The notes: generated by a model from the letters alone, not told the origin. DNA of 64,000 nucleotides from Bedellia somnulentella (GCA_963576735.1 OY755173.1:14664873-14728872); one strand, 5' to 3'; numbered from the stretch's first letter, positions 36,701 to 48,589 are shown. Program-made: numbers and translations.

Positions 36701-39700
36701 CTTCTCTATCGTGCTCTTTTCATTTAGCAGCTTCTTTACCACGTCTATGCATTTGTTGATGTGCGACTTGTGTTGGTCTATTACCTGTGAATATAGACGA
36801 GGTACGTTTAAATTGTGTAAGTCTAGGCGTTCACGACAATATAGTTTATGAAAGGTAAAAGATAAACTAGCTGTAATAGGTTGATTCGGTTTTATGGAGT
36901 ATGAGTTTTGGGAATTGAATGGGTGTTATTCAAGAACGAAGTTTGCAAATTTTAGCAAGAGTACAACCCAAAAATGTTAATGTTTTAGAGTAGCAAAATA
37001 AGACACATTGATGTTGTTAGGTACACTAGGTGTAATTGATTCTAAACCAAGCTGTTTGTGTCAAGCTTGATGTCTCTATGTCTGAAAAGGTAGGCAGAGG
37101 GGAGAAGCAATGGATACTAATATATGACAAATACTTTCGCAAAACATACAATTTTACAGCAATATCTCTTCGTTACAAATTGGGGAAGGTATTCATTTAT
37201 TAGGGAAATAATTGGAAGACATTCCTGTTCTTAATTTATCAACGCATATCCAAACTCATCTTTTTCATTAATGTGTCCAGTTTCATTATAGAATCTCTAT
37301 AATAAAACCACCTCAACATTATATCGTCATCTTTGATCATTTCATTCACATATCACTGTTACACATATGTATGAACTTATTTATAATTTTACACTGAAAT
37401 CCAAGTTAGTCAAATGTTTTAAATGGGTATCACTAATTTTGCTCTCATCTAGTCAAGAGGGATATTCACAGATGAATAGCAATGCTACAAGTTGAGGAGT
37501 ATCATTTTTTGTTACTTGTAATATTATAGGTAGTAATAAATGAGATTTAATTGTAAGATTTTATTCTTACCTTACTCTGCGTTTGAACTTGGTGCTTAAG
37601 TTCTTCATTACTTCTTGTTAATTCTTCTATTCTATTATTTCTTATTTCTAGGTCAGAAGTTGCTTGAGTTTCTAATTCTTGTATCCTCTGACATGTTAGT
37701 TCTGTTTGAACCTGTAACATAATCAAGTAGTTTTACATATTTGTATTATTTTCTACTAAAGATTTCATCAACACTGTCATGTCAGCCTTCTCTAAAACTT
37801 AAAAGATTTAAATAATTAGGATTTATTTGACATTTGATGACACATATATGATACATTGAATATTTAATAGATATACCAACATAGACTTTAGTTCAATAAA
37901 TTAGTTATGGAATCATTCATTATGAGAGTACAAACTAAAAATGATTGTACCCTTGAATATTATTCCATATGGCAAAAAGTTTATTTTTTCAACTAGAATA
38001 TATAAAAGTTACCTGTTTTACAGATGAGTGTGGTCGGGGCTGCGCAGTAGAACGTAGGAAATCTGCCCCGGAAGGTAACAGTGAAGAGGGGGATGGCGGA
38101 TACTGAAATTATAAAAATTCAGGTTATTACTTATGCATGGTTGTAAAGTATATAATTTTATTTATCTATCATAGACAAATGGATGAATCTGGTGGGAAAA
38201 AGAAAGTCCCTTAATTATTATTGAAGTGTTTTCTTTTTTTATTTGTTTAAATGAAACATTTTAGTTGTGAGGTAAGTACTAACTCACTTTAAGAAGCTCA
38301 TGGATGTAAAGAAAGTTATAGATATTAATGAATTAACTAAGTGTACTTAATTCTGTAACATTGACAGGTAAACATTTAAGTATATTGCTGGACTTTTATA
38401 TTACAAACTTTTCACCCAGGTAAAAAGACAGATTTTAGAAAAATCATTAAGGATTTAGAGATCACATCCTTTAAATTCTCAATCATTAAATTACCATAGG
38501 ATAATTAGCGCTTTGCGGCGAAGGTGACTTAGCCCCAGCATGCCGCACAGGACTCGACGAGGGGTGCTTTGAGAAATACTCTCTTATGTTCTTATCAGAA
38601 TTATGTCTTTGCTTGCCTCCCCCACCTCCGCCGCCACCTACGCCTTCTTCACCTACAAACACACAAACAAGCATTAAAATAGAGTTGAAGGTATGTTCAT
38701 TTCATAGTAGGGGCAAAATCGGCATCGGCAATTTTTTTTAAATAAATACAATTCTAAATGTTCATATTACAAATGATAAAAGGGAGTGGTTTCAGCAAGT
38801 AAATGTGAGAAGATGTAAAGGTACAGAAGAAAAAATAACAAACACAAACAATGTACAATACAAGTATGCATCTACTTATGTAGTTTGTGTTATATTCATA
38901 TTTTGCTGTTACTATTTACATTTTATTACAATCTTAACCACAAAGCGCAGATTGCTGAACACATTGATGCTAACTAAAATAAACTTTTAGTGGTTTTTTT
39001 TATTTGTTGCTCTGAATAAGAGATAAATAGGAATATTTGCATATAAAACCATGATAAACAGGCAAAGCAGACAATATGGTCCTTACAATAGTTAAATGAA
39101 ATACCTTTTCGTTTCCTTTTTCTCTCAGGCATTGCTATAGTTGGTGTGGCACCACTAGGAGGAACTAACGGACCACCAGGTCCAGAATTGGAGCCCCGCA
39201 TTGCTGCGGTCTTCTCAGGAGTATCCACTTCTTTATCACTATGGGACGAACCTGAAAATGCACAAGTTTTAAGTTATATCTCCACTATACACAAACTTAG
39301 TTGTGCTACAGTCTGTCCCATATTTAATTTGATTTGCCAAGGATGAGTAAAGAAGAAACTAACCAGAACTTTATGGTTCACATGGATGTATACAAGAAAA
39401 ATTAAGTAAGCGCAAGTAGTTTTACAAAATTTTACATTGAAAGCACAACTGCTACATGTAATAACTTTTATTACCATATATTGCATGCTTTAAAAAGTGT
39501 TAATGATATGAGTAAATGCTTGAAAACCAAGTAAATTGCTATGCATAAATGGATACATTTCCATATGTGTGGTTTGTTGACATCTCCCTATAACTCAATT
39601 TGGATTGTACTGAATTGTTTTAAACAAACAATTAATGCAAGCCCCTAATGATTTCTTCAATATGTAAAATCAAATAATTTGCTATATTACTCAGGGTTTT

Positions 39701-42700
39701 TTGCCAAGTTAAAAATCATGGTTGCAGAGTATAGTCAAAACTACTTTATAGCAACCTTAATTTCTGCTTAATAAATCTTCTGTAACAGTAAATAAAAATA
39801 GTTGTATATAGTAGTTGAAACATTAATAAAAATCTATTACGTGCCTTCCATGACATTATCCGTGATATTATTTTTCACGTTTATTGATAACGGCATATAA
39901 TTTATATAGCAGGTAAGCTAAGATATCTGTACGGAAATGACTAAATAACTCACTTTTTGTTAATGAGTCCGGGAGGCCTATACAGTATACTATCTGTTCG
40001 CTTTTACTGTAGTGCATTGTGCCAGCAAATAGTCTCTATTCTCCAGAGTCAACACTGCACTTTCACACTGCCTCTCCGGCATTATATTTGACAATGTGAC
40101 GTCACTAGTTGCAGGGCGACCCCAACACATAGTCAGATCAATACACTGCTTGTTGTAAGTCATCAAAACAATTCATAAATAGCAGTTGTTTATCGTAAAT
40201 AATCCGCAACACTTGGACACATTTCACTAAACAACTTCAATGCACTCTTTCCAAAGTTAATGGTAACATAATTCACTCAATCACAATTTACCTGTACTCA
40301 TATTGGAGTCTTGACTATGTATAGGTTGCCCCGTAGTGACGGTGGTCTGTGGTGCCATCTGAATTTGTGATCCAGCTGACATCTGTAAAGAAAGATGGCT
40401 GCTATACATATGATTCGCTCACTCGCACTTTAGTAATTGAACTCGCGTCAACACAGTTCACCAGAATTAGCGGTACTCACAGACACTGTTTCAAGTCAAG
40501 TTAAACATTTTTGATAGAATAAATATAGTACAATAAATAATGTATTGCATTGAGATAACCTTAAAATGAAATTGACAAGTCGTCGTAAAACGCTTCACGA
40601 CAAGTAGAGCTAACAAACGGAACGAATGGACGGATACACACGCATCCGCGCGGAGCGGGGACCGGCGGCCAAGAGGGCGGGGATCATCACGAAGTTTGCT
40701 CCGAACGTAGTAAAGTAATAATAATACCGCCAGTCAAGAAGCGCCATTTTACGACAACTCTTATCAAGAAAGGCAAATCAACAATATCCAACTGCGAGTT
40801 GCGATATTGACAACCTATTTCTTATACATTCACTGAATAAACTTGTCTACTGAAAATATGTAAAGCTGCTTATTAAGAATGAGTCATTTCTATTCTAAAC
40901 AACATCAAGCAGCTACCAAGTTGAACTAACGGGTCAACAGCCTGCAATCGTATTGGATTAGCCAATGCTGTGAGTTTTTCGCATACCTTACTTAATGTGC
41001 TAATTCAGTGTTGAGCAAGACGCTGATTTGACAATTATTAATATGTAATAGGTTTTTTTTTTACATAGTACGTAGTAGTTGAACGGAGAGGCCGAGACGT
41101 ACAGGATACAGGACGAAGTAGAACAGCCCAAATGGGTTATAGTTATTTTTCAGCAATGAATTAGACTTCAATTCAGTTGGTTTGTGACGACATAGATTGA
41201 CCGATTCTCGGCACTTAATCGTATCGCAGAGGGGGAAGGGGCGGGCGCGGCTGGCGGGGACAGCATTCCACAATTATGCCACCATCCAACCTGCGGCAAA
41301 CGCGAACGTGATAGCGACGCTCGTGCCTCACAACAAACTGCTGGACGTACTATTACGTAGGCGTCTCCGCACTGCTCCATACAATATATAACAAAAAGGT
41401 AACTACGTACGTATAGATTGAGTACATACATGACTGCCGCCGCCTGCTTTATACATACTACATAAACATACACTCTTTCTATCAACATGTTGATACGTAT
41501 ATCTAACGAGAATATCAGAGCGCGATAAGCTGCGTGAAGTAAAACAAAATTGCTCGCAGTCAATGCCACATAATATTAGAATTGAATTGTCCATTATATT
41601 GGAAATACTGACTGATATGAGTTGTATAAACCAATCTCAGGTTTTGGGTATAGAATCTTCAAGTTACAAGCTTTTATTTAGCAGTTGCGTTCAGGATTGC
41701 ACTCACGACTTAACGCATTAATGTTACACTCCTGTACAGCAACTATCCGGTTTAACAACTTGCAAAGAGAAAATATTTGTAGCAGCAAAGGCAGTGGTCA
41801 GTCCATATATTTGCATAAAGAAACAGTAAATGACTACATTTTTAGACGTACGGACAAGAACTTAGCATACCTATGTTGATAAAATAAATCAGCTTAACTT
41901 TAATAATTATTATTGTTCATGAAGAAAGTGAAAAAAAAAGTGTAACGAGTACACGATTTTTAGACTATTCTGTATGAAGTAAAAATAGCAGACCTTGGAT
42001 AGACGCTACAAATACGTTTAACCCGATTAAGATAACGATAAGTTGATTCAAGTGAAATCATTTGCCATGCAAATCCGGTCTTTACAAAAAATATATGCGA
42101 GGTCAAAGGGGTCTCGGAGAGAAAGAGGGTAGGTACAGTAGGTGATATCACGTCCCCTGCCGTCTCGAAGCAGGCCAATGCCAAGCGAACAAGCGCGAAC
42201 AACACAGCGGTTATTGATCATGTTCTCACCGCCACCTCCACCCCTCATCTCTCAGACGCAGAAAGACAATTTTACAAATCTTATCAAGATTTCACAGATA
42301 AAGTTTTCAATTAGAAAGAAATTTTTGGAAAATCTTAAAATTGCTTCCATGGAATTGCTCATTATGCATTAGCAAGATATTATTAAGAAAAGGGGACATA
42401 AAGATTTGAGTTCAGCATTGTTATATTTCATAAATTACTCTATTACGCCGCAATAGGACCAAAAACTGCGTCGTAATATTAAACAATCAATACCCGTCAC
42501 AGCTCTGTGCCACATTTATTGTGCGACTATATTGCGAGAGCTAAGTTCCCCCGAAATCCCCTCTTCGACAGCCTTCGGTGCGGTCCGTGCAACGGTGTGC
42601 TGTTTAACCCAATTTTCTAGTGCCAGGGTGCAGGGCTAGGGGCCTGGGGAGGGAGGAGTCGGCGCAACTTTAACCGCAAGTATGCACCAAACGCTACAGG

Positions 42701-45700
42701 ATTCGAACTCTAGCCTGCAATATTGATTATTTTAACTTGGAGGCAACCGATTCAATAGACTATAATTTTACTGCAACATTGTAACATTATACCTTTTCTA
42801 ATGAAAACATATATATGTATTCATAGAACAGCGGAACAAAAAAGCTAAATTCATTGAATCTGACACCTTCATAGGTCAGTTCTTAAATCACCAACTTAAT
42901 ATTAAAACTTCGCATAATTCAAGGTCAGAAAAGATATTTTGGATGTAGGTACTTAAAATGTTACTTTCTACATATTGTTTTCATGATTAAGCAAGCATAA
43001 ATGTTAGTGGAGTTAGGCGCAGTTAAGTCGGTGTGAAAAGTCGGCAAAAAGCAAAGAGGGGCGGGCGCGGGATGGTGGACCTTGTAATGTCGCGAGCGGC
43101 GGTGCGGGGGGAGTGCGTGACGCTCAGCTGATACGCCGCCGTCGCTAGTCGGCCGACCTGCCGCCGCCGCCGGCCGGCCCGTTCATTGCCTCCGCGGCAA
43201 CGAAGCGAGCCAGTCGTGCGGTCCAACCGTACTAATTCCAACTTATTGATGCCGCAATGAATGTTTCGTCAAGAGTATGCCGACACGATCTCTGGTGTGG
43301 GATTTATACATCTAGAAGCATATTCGTGATTCTGTGATAAAAAATGTGACTTCTATTTGTGAACCGTGCTTGCTAGGTTTAATTTATCTAAGTGCGGTGA
43401 CGACCGGTGCGAAAGATCTGTTGTGTATAAATAACTGCGGAACCGGGCGGCTAAACGACGACGGTGGAATGAGGTTTGACGGCACTATGTAGGCGAGGCG
43501 GGGCGAGACCCTGTGTTCCATTCCATATTATTTCCCTTCGAGTTAGATATAAGCCTAGTGAGCGATACTGTGTGACTCTCTGTAAAGTCTGTGTTTGCTC
43601 TCTTTCACACTAAGTGTGTCCGATCAATTGTGTGCAAACCTTGTTCTTCTCGTCTTTTTAATAATACTTGTACTTTTGATGTTTTCCAAGACTATCAATG
43701 ACGTCAATAAACAAGTTCACTGAAAAAGGCCTTTTGCGTATTGCATATTTGTAGTGGCAATACTTTTGTGCTGAAAAACACTGGAAACTGAAGTTTAAAT
43801 GTATTGTTTCGGAGAAGGTATATGGATCCTCTTCGTAATTAAATCTTAACTTGGACAATTTGTGTGTAGATGATTATGTCTATAAGTGGTTAAATAGGTC
43901 AAACGGAGCGAGGGTGGTGGTAACAGCGTTGTACTTTAAAGTACTTGCGTGCTTTAGAAAATGTAGCCAGCAAGGAGCTGGGGTCAATAAACTCATAGCC
44001 AAGAGTTAGCTTACAATCATAAATAAGTTCAGTGGTACACGATGAGGTTTAAAATGACTTTCACCATGTAATTGTAATGACTGAGTATGACACCAGTGTC
44101 AATGACTTTTCACTAACATAAGATTTTTAATCGATTAATAACATAATAAAAATATTGATGAGAGTGTAAAACAGTAAATCAGTATAATGCAGCAAGAGCG
44201 CAAAAGTCGTAAGCATAGTTATTTGTGATCAATGTGATCATGCTATTTTTAGGATGCGCTTTAATTGATGTGTATTTGTTACCGTACCACAACCGTCTTC
44301 TACGATGTATATGTATAAATCGTGTTCTTAATTTTTTACTCAATGCAATGGTTGTGACACTGTAGTTTTTAAGAAATAATTATAGAATATATTATTTACA
44401 ACCAGAAACCATTAATCCTTTTTCACAACTTTTATGAGTTTGATCAAATAACTGCTTCTCAGTCAACGCAAAAATCTTGAAATATCTAGATTTCCGTTAT
44501 AAAGGGTTAGTACAATAGAATACTTAGTTTGACGATAGCAACTTCCGGTCTGCCACACATTAGTCTGAGATAGAGAACTCACCATTTTGCATTCGGAGGC
44601 CCGGTGGGTTTCTACTAAAATCTCGCCCGCGGTCACCTGCAAAGACGCGATACTGGTCTAATTTTTTTTCAAGTGATTAGCTTTGTAATGCAAACTGTGA
44701 TAATGAAAGTTTGTTCAATTTTAATTGCCGTGTCTGGAAAGACATATTAAATATAGATTGTGTAGCATAAAATTTACATTGAAGGTCGCTATCATGCTGC
44801 AAAAGTATATAGTCTCGGTTTCTCACTAGTATATAATAAAACGCCGGCCATTTTGAATTGAATGACAGAATGACAATTTCACATTCAGTGAGCGAGCGCC
44901 CCGGCAGACGAATGTCGAATCGATTAGGCAGTACAGTAAGCACATAAACACTAACCACTGAGCCGTACACGTCTTAGACTAATTCAAGCTAATAGAGTCG
45001 TTATTACTTTAATATTTTCTATACACAACAATAACCGAAAGAGTCAAACATATTTACTTGTTTTTTTAATGTCTTAATCAATAAAAGTTATGAAAGACGA
45101 ATTGAATCACAAATAGGATAGAAAAACAACGTACAGAAGTGTTGCCTTGGCGCGGTAGAGTGACGCGTCATTCAGATGAGAGGAGGGGGGCGGGCGGAGG
45201 GATATGTGCACGCGAGACACATAATAAAACCACAATATTTACTGCCCAACTTGTTTAGGTGAGATTGCGATACTAGCTTAGTAGTTATATGTCAAAGACA
45301 ACACCAAAAGTACATGGTTTATATATGGATGCCAAACAGTGTATTTAATCTGCATGCAATCTGCATATCAGAGATTTTCGATATAATGTATGTCATGAGA
45401 ATTTAAACAGGCTTAATAACGAATCGTTAATTTAAACTCAATAAAATTTAATGGTACCAAAATATGTTACCAAGTAATAAGATATGATTGAGCTTTAGAC
45501 GATAATAAATTAGAACTGTAATATAGAGACAACCGCAAACGCCCACTTATGAGTGTGTTAGTTGTTTTACCCACCGACCGACAGAGCGAGCAGCCATTTT
45601 CTATTGTACACGTAATGCGCCCGTTTCGTGGCATCGACGTCGTCATTCGTAGCGAGCGAATGATACCAACCATTAACACATATAGAAACAATACGAACAA

Positions 45701-46130
45701 ATTTAATAAACCAGCAACATCCACCGATAACCGGCAACTGAGCGTGAGCGATACGCAGGAAATATAAGAACAAAAGAAACGTTTCGTAACACAATGCTAT
45801 CCACAACAAATATTTTCTTGTTTTTAATCCTGCAATTGAACTTAGGCAACCATCACAAATATATAAGTATATATATGTCTAGTTGTTTTCAAACTTAATA
45901 AAAAATTAGATAAAAAAATATATAAATATATAGAATGTATAAATATTTCGTAATTCCTACTCTTATCACCAGTTAATAGGATGTTTAACAAGTATAGAAT
46001 CACAAACCACTTGTCATTAAAATTGAATCATTACAAGTTTCAAATTATGGGAACCAACCTTTGCGCCAAGAAAGCGGGCCTCCAGGAGCTCCTGTTTTCG
46101 TGGATCCAGCGCCGCTTGGAAATGTTCCAT
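27518..46130 (-). CDS. Tlk: Tousled-like serine/threonine kinase, 15-exon model
   Basis: Spliced coding exons, in order of translation: 46130-46059, 44636-44583, 40382-40292, 39251-39105, 38652-38495, 38102-38013, 37711-37571, 36784-36579, 34764-34488, 33715-33564, 31099-30956, 30543-30396, 29210-28960, 28518-28299, 27730-27518. They total 2364 nt, every junction is GT/AG, and all phases agree, giving 787 residues (animal TLKs are of similar length). Seen: a conserved N-terminal block [13 protein letters not shown] at residues 8-20, a basic nuclear-localisation-like run at 117-121, coiled-coil-rich sequence at about 205-460, and a kinase domain from about 463. The kinase has a Gly loop (GKGGFSEV, 471-478), Lys493, HYDLKPGN with Asp594, and DFG at 615-617. 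HYD instead of HRD is normal for TLK. Known for the family: nuclear, phosphorylates the histone chaperone ASF1, and acts in replication-coupled chromatin assembly. An upstream coding exon may add 21-29 residues. Confidence 0.95.
28299..28518 (-). CDS. Tlk: TLK coding exon 14 (kinase C-lobe)
   Basis: The exon encodes [40 protein letters not shown] and [20 protein letters not shown], highly conserved TLK C-lobe blocks. The donor AAG|GTAAGG leaves phase 0. Confidence 0.97.
28960..29210 (-). CDS. Tlk: TLK coding exon 13 (catalytic loop and DFG)
   Basis: The exon encodes [29 protein letters not shown] and [13 protein letters not shown]: catalytic loop, metal-binding DFG and activation segment. 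All catalytic residues expected for an active kinase are present. The donor TG|GTGAGT splits the Trp codon. Confidence 0.97.
30250..30345 (+). mobile_element. LINE fragment in a TLK intron
   Basis: TGGGATGGAAAGCGCGAGAC and CTAACCGGAGCAGTGAACAG resemble the segment upstream of the MYGSECW block in the LINE copy at 855. It ends 50 bp from TLK exon 12. Confidence 0.5.
30396..30543 (-). CDS. Tlk: TLK coding exon 12 (kinase subdomains III-V)
   Basis: The exon encodes [20 protein letters not shown] and [19 protein letters not shown], the alpha-C helix and hinge region typical of TLK. The acceptor is TTTCCAG and the donor CAG|GTAGCT, phase 0 at its end. Confidence 0.96.
30956..31099 (-). CDS. Tlk: TLK coding exon 11 (kinase subdomains I-II)
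   Basis: The exon carries the Gly-rich loop GKGGFSEV and [11 protein letters not shown], containing the ATP-anchoring Lys493. The donor AA|GTGAGT splits the Lys codon of the KHALREYN block. Confidence 0.96.
32640..32745. other. GC-rich patch in a TLK intron
   Basis: CGGGCCCGGCGGCCGGGGCA and nearby text are far richer in GC than the surroundings. A 126-codon frame crosses it on the plus strand, but no conserved residues are recognised. Confidence 0.3.
32765..33205. repeat. imperfect tandem repeats in a TLK intron
   Basis: TTG(C/T)GTTTTGATTCTGCAA recurs four times (about 32793, 32877, 33016, 33169). It is embedded in longer repeated blocks with GACAACCCTACTATGAA and CATAGAGATTTGAAGTTTCT. Units of about 80 and 150 bp are mixed. 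Confidence 0.75.
33564..33715 (-). CDS. Tlk: TLK coding exon 10 (coiled coil leading into kinase)
   Basis: The exon encodes [20 protein letters not shown] and HPVLSERY, almost the TLK family consensus just before the kinase domain. The acceptor is TTACAG, and the donor CG|GTAAGA splits the Arg codon before [15 protein letters not shown]. Confidence 0.96.
34303..34440 (-). mobile_element. LINE 3' fragment in a TLK intron
   Basis: Inverse 3' end: ACACTCACGCCATTACTTCC, CATTGGTGTAGGCAGA, CAATCGCCACTTCGTAC. It lies 48 bp from TLK exon 9. Confidence 0.7.
34488..34764 (-). CDS. Tlk: TLK coding exon 9 (coiled coil and Ala/Gly insert)
   Basis: The exon starts [20 protein letters not shown], matching the second TLK coiled coil, followed by an Ala/Gly-rich insert and then [12 protein letters not shown], equivalent to the TLAEYHEQEEIFK block. 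The Ala/Gly insert is GC-rich and probably lineage-specific. Confidence 0.95.
35451..35949. mobile_element. 499-bp MITE in a TLK intron
   Basis: Perfect inverted ends CAATTCGGTATGCAAAGTTT at both borders and an AT-rich interior without coding sequence. No clear target duplication. Confidence 0.7.
36196..36260 (-). mobile_element. LINE 3' tail remnant
   Basis: ACATACACACATATACTCGA followed by a degenerate CCATTGAAGTAGGCGGAGAG; the terminal hairpin part of the LINE family. Confidence 0.4.
36394..36535 (-). mobile_element. short repeat family B copy in a TLK intron
   Basis: An inverse copy with ACATACTCACGGCCATAAAT, AGCCACATTTGGAAGTTG and TAAGCCGGCACTACATGG, 44 bp from TLK exon 8. Confidence 0.65.
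36579..36784 (-). CDS. Tlk: TLK coding exon 8 (conserved middle region)
   Basis: The exon encodes [20 protein letters not shown], then [15 protein letters not shown] and [10 protein letters not shown], which closely match the KKLLIEKST, DRLRLG and [10 protein letters not shown] blocks of vertebrate TLKs. The acceptor is TTCACAG; the donor CTCG|GTATGT carries two bases. Confidence 0.95.
37571..37711 (-). CDS. Tlk: TLK coding exon 7 (coiled coil)
   Basis: A 141-nt exon between GTTACAG and AAG|GTAAGA, phase 0 at both ends. It encodes 47 residues with heptad-like hydrophobics ([20 protein letters not shown]...). This corresponds to the coiled-coil region used by TLKs for dimerisation. Confidence 0.92.
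38013..38102 (-). CDS. Tlk: TLK coding exon 6
   Basis: A 90-nt exon between an AATTTCAG acceptor and a CAG|GTAACT donor, phase 0 at both ends. It encodes a Ser/Pro-rich 30-residue linker ([10 protein letters not shown]...). Weakly conserved in sequence; supported by borders and reading frame. Confidence 0.85.
38495..38652 (-). CDS. Tlk: TLK coding exon 5 (polyglycine linker)
   Basis: The exon starts at acceptor TTTGTAG and encodes a run of eight glycines, then [18 protein letters not shown], matching the IS-DYF and SSPVR region of animal TLKs. The donor ATG|GTAATT ends in phase 0. Glycine codon repeats may vary in length between individuals. Confidence 0.92.
39105..39251 (-). CDS. Tlk: TLK coding exon 4 (basic nuclear-localisation-like run)
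   Basis: The exon encodes [16 protein letters not shown], like the DKE-TPEK motif of vertebrate TLKs, then a Gly/Pro-rich stretch, then ERKRKRK, a probable nuclear localisation signal. The acceptor is TTTTCAG and the donor AAAAG|GTATTT; both junctions are phase 1. Confidence 0.92.
40292..40382 (-). CDS. Tlk: TLK coding exon 3
   Basis: The exon begins exactly with ATG after the acceptor CTTTACAG and encodes [14 protein letters not shown] and onward. It ends at donor CAG|GTAAAT with one base carried over. It is rich in Ser, Thr and Gln, as in the low-complexity N-terminal region of TLKs. The ATG could serve as an internal start if the upstream exons are skipped. Confidence 0.85.
41000..43015. 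other. TLK intron sequence between exons 3 and 2
   Basis: Open frames exist on both strands, but none shows conserved sequence or splice agreement with TLK. A GC-rich stretch at 42560-42680 is unexplained. Confidence 0.45.
43020..43245. promoter_or_regulatory. CpG-rich island in a TLK intron
   Basis: A 225-bp patch very rich in CG and CCG repeats (GCCGCCGCCGCCGGCCGG) between TLK exons 3 and 2. It could be an alternative promoter or non-coding first exon of TLK. No clear donor was assigned. Confidence 0.35.
44583..44636 (-). CDS. Tlk: TLK candidate 54-nt cassette exon
   Basis: The segment lies between a TTTGCAG acceptor and a consensus donor (ATG|GTGAGT). It encodes 18 residues starting VTAGEIL and is exactly 54 nt in phase 0 on both sides. 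TLK therefore reads through with or without it, giving 787 or 769 residues. I do not recognise these residues in other TLKs, so alternative use is an inference. Confidence 0.6.
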
Positions 46131-46144
46131 CTTGACGCCAGCGC
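46059..46144 (-). CDS. Tlk: TLK coding exon 1 of the model (N-terminal block)
   Basis: The first ATG of the model is at 46130-46128. Its 24 codons include [13 protein letters not shown], the conserved N-terminal block of animal TLKs. The donor AAG|GTTGGT closes the exon in phase 0. The exon itself begins at 46144 after a TTATAG acceptor. The 14 nt before the ATG are open in frame (GC GCT GGC GTC AAG), so translation may start in an upstream exon and this ATG may be internal. Confidence 0.85.
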
Positions 46145-47719
46145 CTATAACAAAAGTCAATTTAGCAAATATGTTCATAAGTTTGACTTGAAAGTGTACT
46201 TAAGAAAACGGTGGACCTAAGAACTTAAGAAGAAATATAAACGCCGCCATACCATTGTACTTAAATGACTTATATATTCACAGCAACATTTATTTATTTT
46301 TGGTATCTAATTTGTACGGTAGGTATAATATCTACGGTAAGTATTACAAAATTATTGCAAAGAACAGTTTTTGTTATTTAAAATATTGTTGATTTTAAAT
46401 GCGAATTAAAGAATACTTTATATGATGAGAATAACCAAATTTCCGAGGATATTTAGCAGAATGTTATTAATCGTTTTGTAGTTTGCAGTCCGAATCAAAT
46501 ATATATACAAATCTGTTGAAAGTTCATATCATAATTTATCAATGAAGATTTGGTGTGTTTATTTATTAAGTATTACTCTCTTCCTTTATAAAATATAATA
46601 ATACTTCATGGTTTATACATATATGCCAGCGCAAAAAACAGGAGTCATTAAGAATTTCAGATGCTTAAACATATGATAAAAATAAATTGTAATTTATACA
46701 TTGACGTTGTTGTCGAAAGAAGTAAGTTGAGTGTGGTGAGATTAGTTGCAATATTTTCATTTCTTCACTGATTCCAATAAATTGGTTAAAAGTACTAATT
46801 GCAGGAACAGGAAATAATAATAGTTCTTCATATTATAGCAATCGTCACTATTGCTAATGATATAAACACTCCTAAAACTAAACACGTAATACAAAAATAG
46901 ATGATTGGTTGATGTTGATACTTTTTGCATATCATATGAAGTTTGGAACTCAATCATTAGAAAAGACAATATAGCAAGTTTTGGTAAAACGGTAATTTTG
47001 ATGGGCAATTTTAAGCAAATCCTTCTATAATAGTCACAAAAATGTACCAGGTTTTTTGGCGTACATACACTTAAGTATTTTTACAAAAATAAATCATTAG
47101 AAGTTAATTTATTATATTTTTTTTAGATAATTACAATTTTTATTATCACCTTGGAAAAAACTAGTACGAATCTCCGACAAAGTTATACTTAAGTAATGGA
47201 AATGTTTATCAAGTAATCGAATCTGAACATATACAAAAGTATGATGAACTATTTAATTGATTGAATAAGGTTCTAGTTTCATAAGTTCTGTAACTTCTAG
47301 AATTTAGTTTTCATATTCGTAGTGAATTATTCACGGTTTTTAACCCTAACCTAATTTCTTATCAAATATTCACTCAGTATATTAGTAATTAGTATAAAAT
47401 ATATATTGCTATATTTACTATATTATAATCACGGCCAAGGAGTGAAAAAAGAATAAAAATAAAATAATTTTCAGTTACTCAGTCGCAAACGGTGTAAAAA
47501 ATCGGTGTAAAGGCAGCAAACAATTGCATTGCATGAGTAGTATATTAAGCTGTTAAACACTCTTGTAATGTTCAAAACTCCAATATAATAATTTCTTCCA
47601 TTTTGTTCCGATAGCTTTAAGTAAAGAAACACAATAGCATCAATTAGTAACTATATTTTAAATAGAGTACGAAAAGTTGTAAAACATAACATTATTACCA
47701 TATACTTTGCATTTCTGTT
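46145..47719. other. AT-rich intron-like sequence
   Basis: No recognisable gene or repeat; probably the first TLK intron. Confidence 0.4.
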
Positions 47720-47890
47720 AAAGAGGGTGTTTCACAGGGTCCAACACTGGGCCCATGTTTATTTTAAACTGATAATATGAATGGTTTACCGTTAACGGTT
47801 GAAAAGTTGTCCCACTTATACTTATTTAGTGATGGCAAATCTTTAACATTGGGCATCAAAAATACCAGAAAATTGACAAGGTGAATAAAT
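47720..47890 (+). mobile_element. LINE reverse transcriptase palm fragment
   Basis: Translates to GVSQGPTLGPCLF and onward to HLYLFSDGKSLTL, corresponding to GVPQGS.LGP.LF and the FADD(T)SL catalytic block of jockey/CR1-type reverse transcriptases. The Asp-Asp pair has become Asp-Gly, so it is dead. Confidence 0.7.
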
Positions 47891-48589
47891 CTTAGACTTC
47901 TAATATTAAATGTGTTGATTATCAAATTATTTTAAATAACGATAAGTGATTTATGCAAATAACGCAGCAAATTTTATTACGGTTAACTCTTTGTGTAACG
48001 TTAGGCTGAAATTAAATTTATTTTATTTTCAAGAGAGATAAGAATTATTTTTTAATAAATCAGATCATTTATATGTTTATTTTTTATATGTATCAATAGA
48101 TACTATCTCATTAAAATTAAATGTATTTCACATGAATATATACAAAATTAGACCAACATCTACAAAATCTAAAGCTATTTATGAGACTGGAAGAATTATA
48201 AGAGGCTGTGGTTACAAGTTCTGCGACAGTTAGTGGTTACGTATATTGACTTTTTGGGAAGAAGAATAATTAGTCTAATTATTAATAAATATTTTTTTGT
48301 AAACAGCAGGATTTGACACAATCAGTTTAGTACAAAGTTTTCTAATTGAATGAAAATATCAGTTTTAATAAAATATTGAGTAAATAAATTGAAAGATTGA
48401 AGCCAGAATTAAACGACTGATTATTATCATATTTAGTTTTATGGCGTTGATACACGCATTTTCAGCCGATTGTTACTTTGAATATTCTTTATCTATATCT
48501 CCTAAAGTATTAAGATTCATTGACTTCAAAAAAAAATATATTTTCATACAGTTGGTAACATGCCTAGTTTGATGGATGTACGAAGCCTA

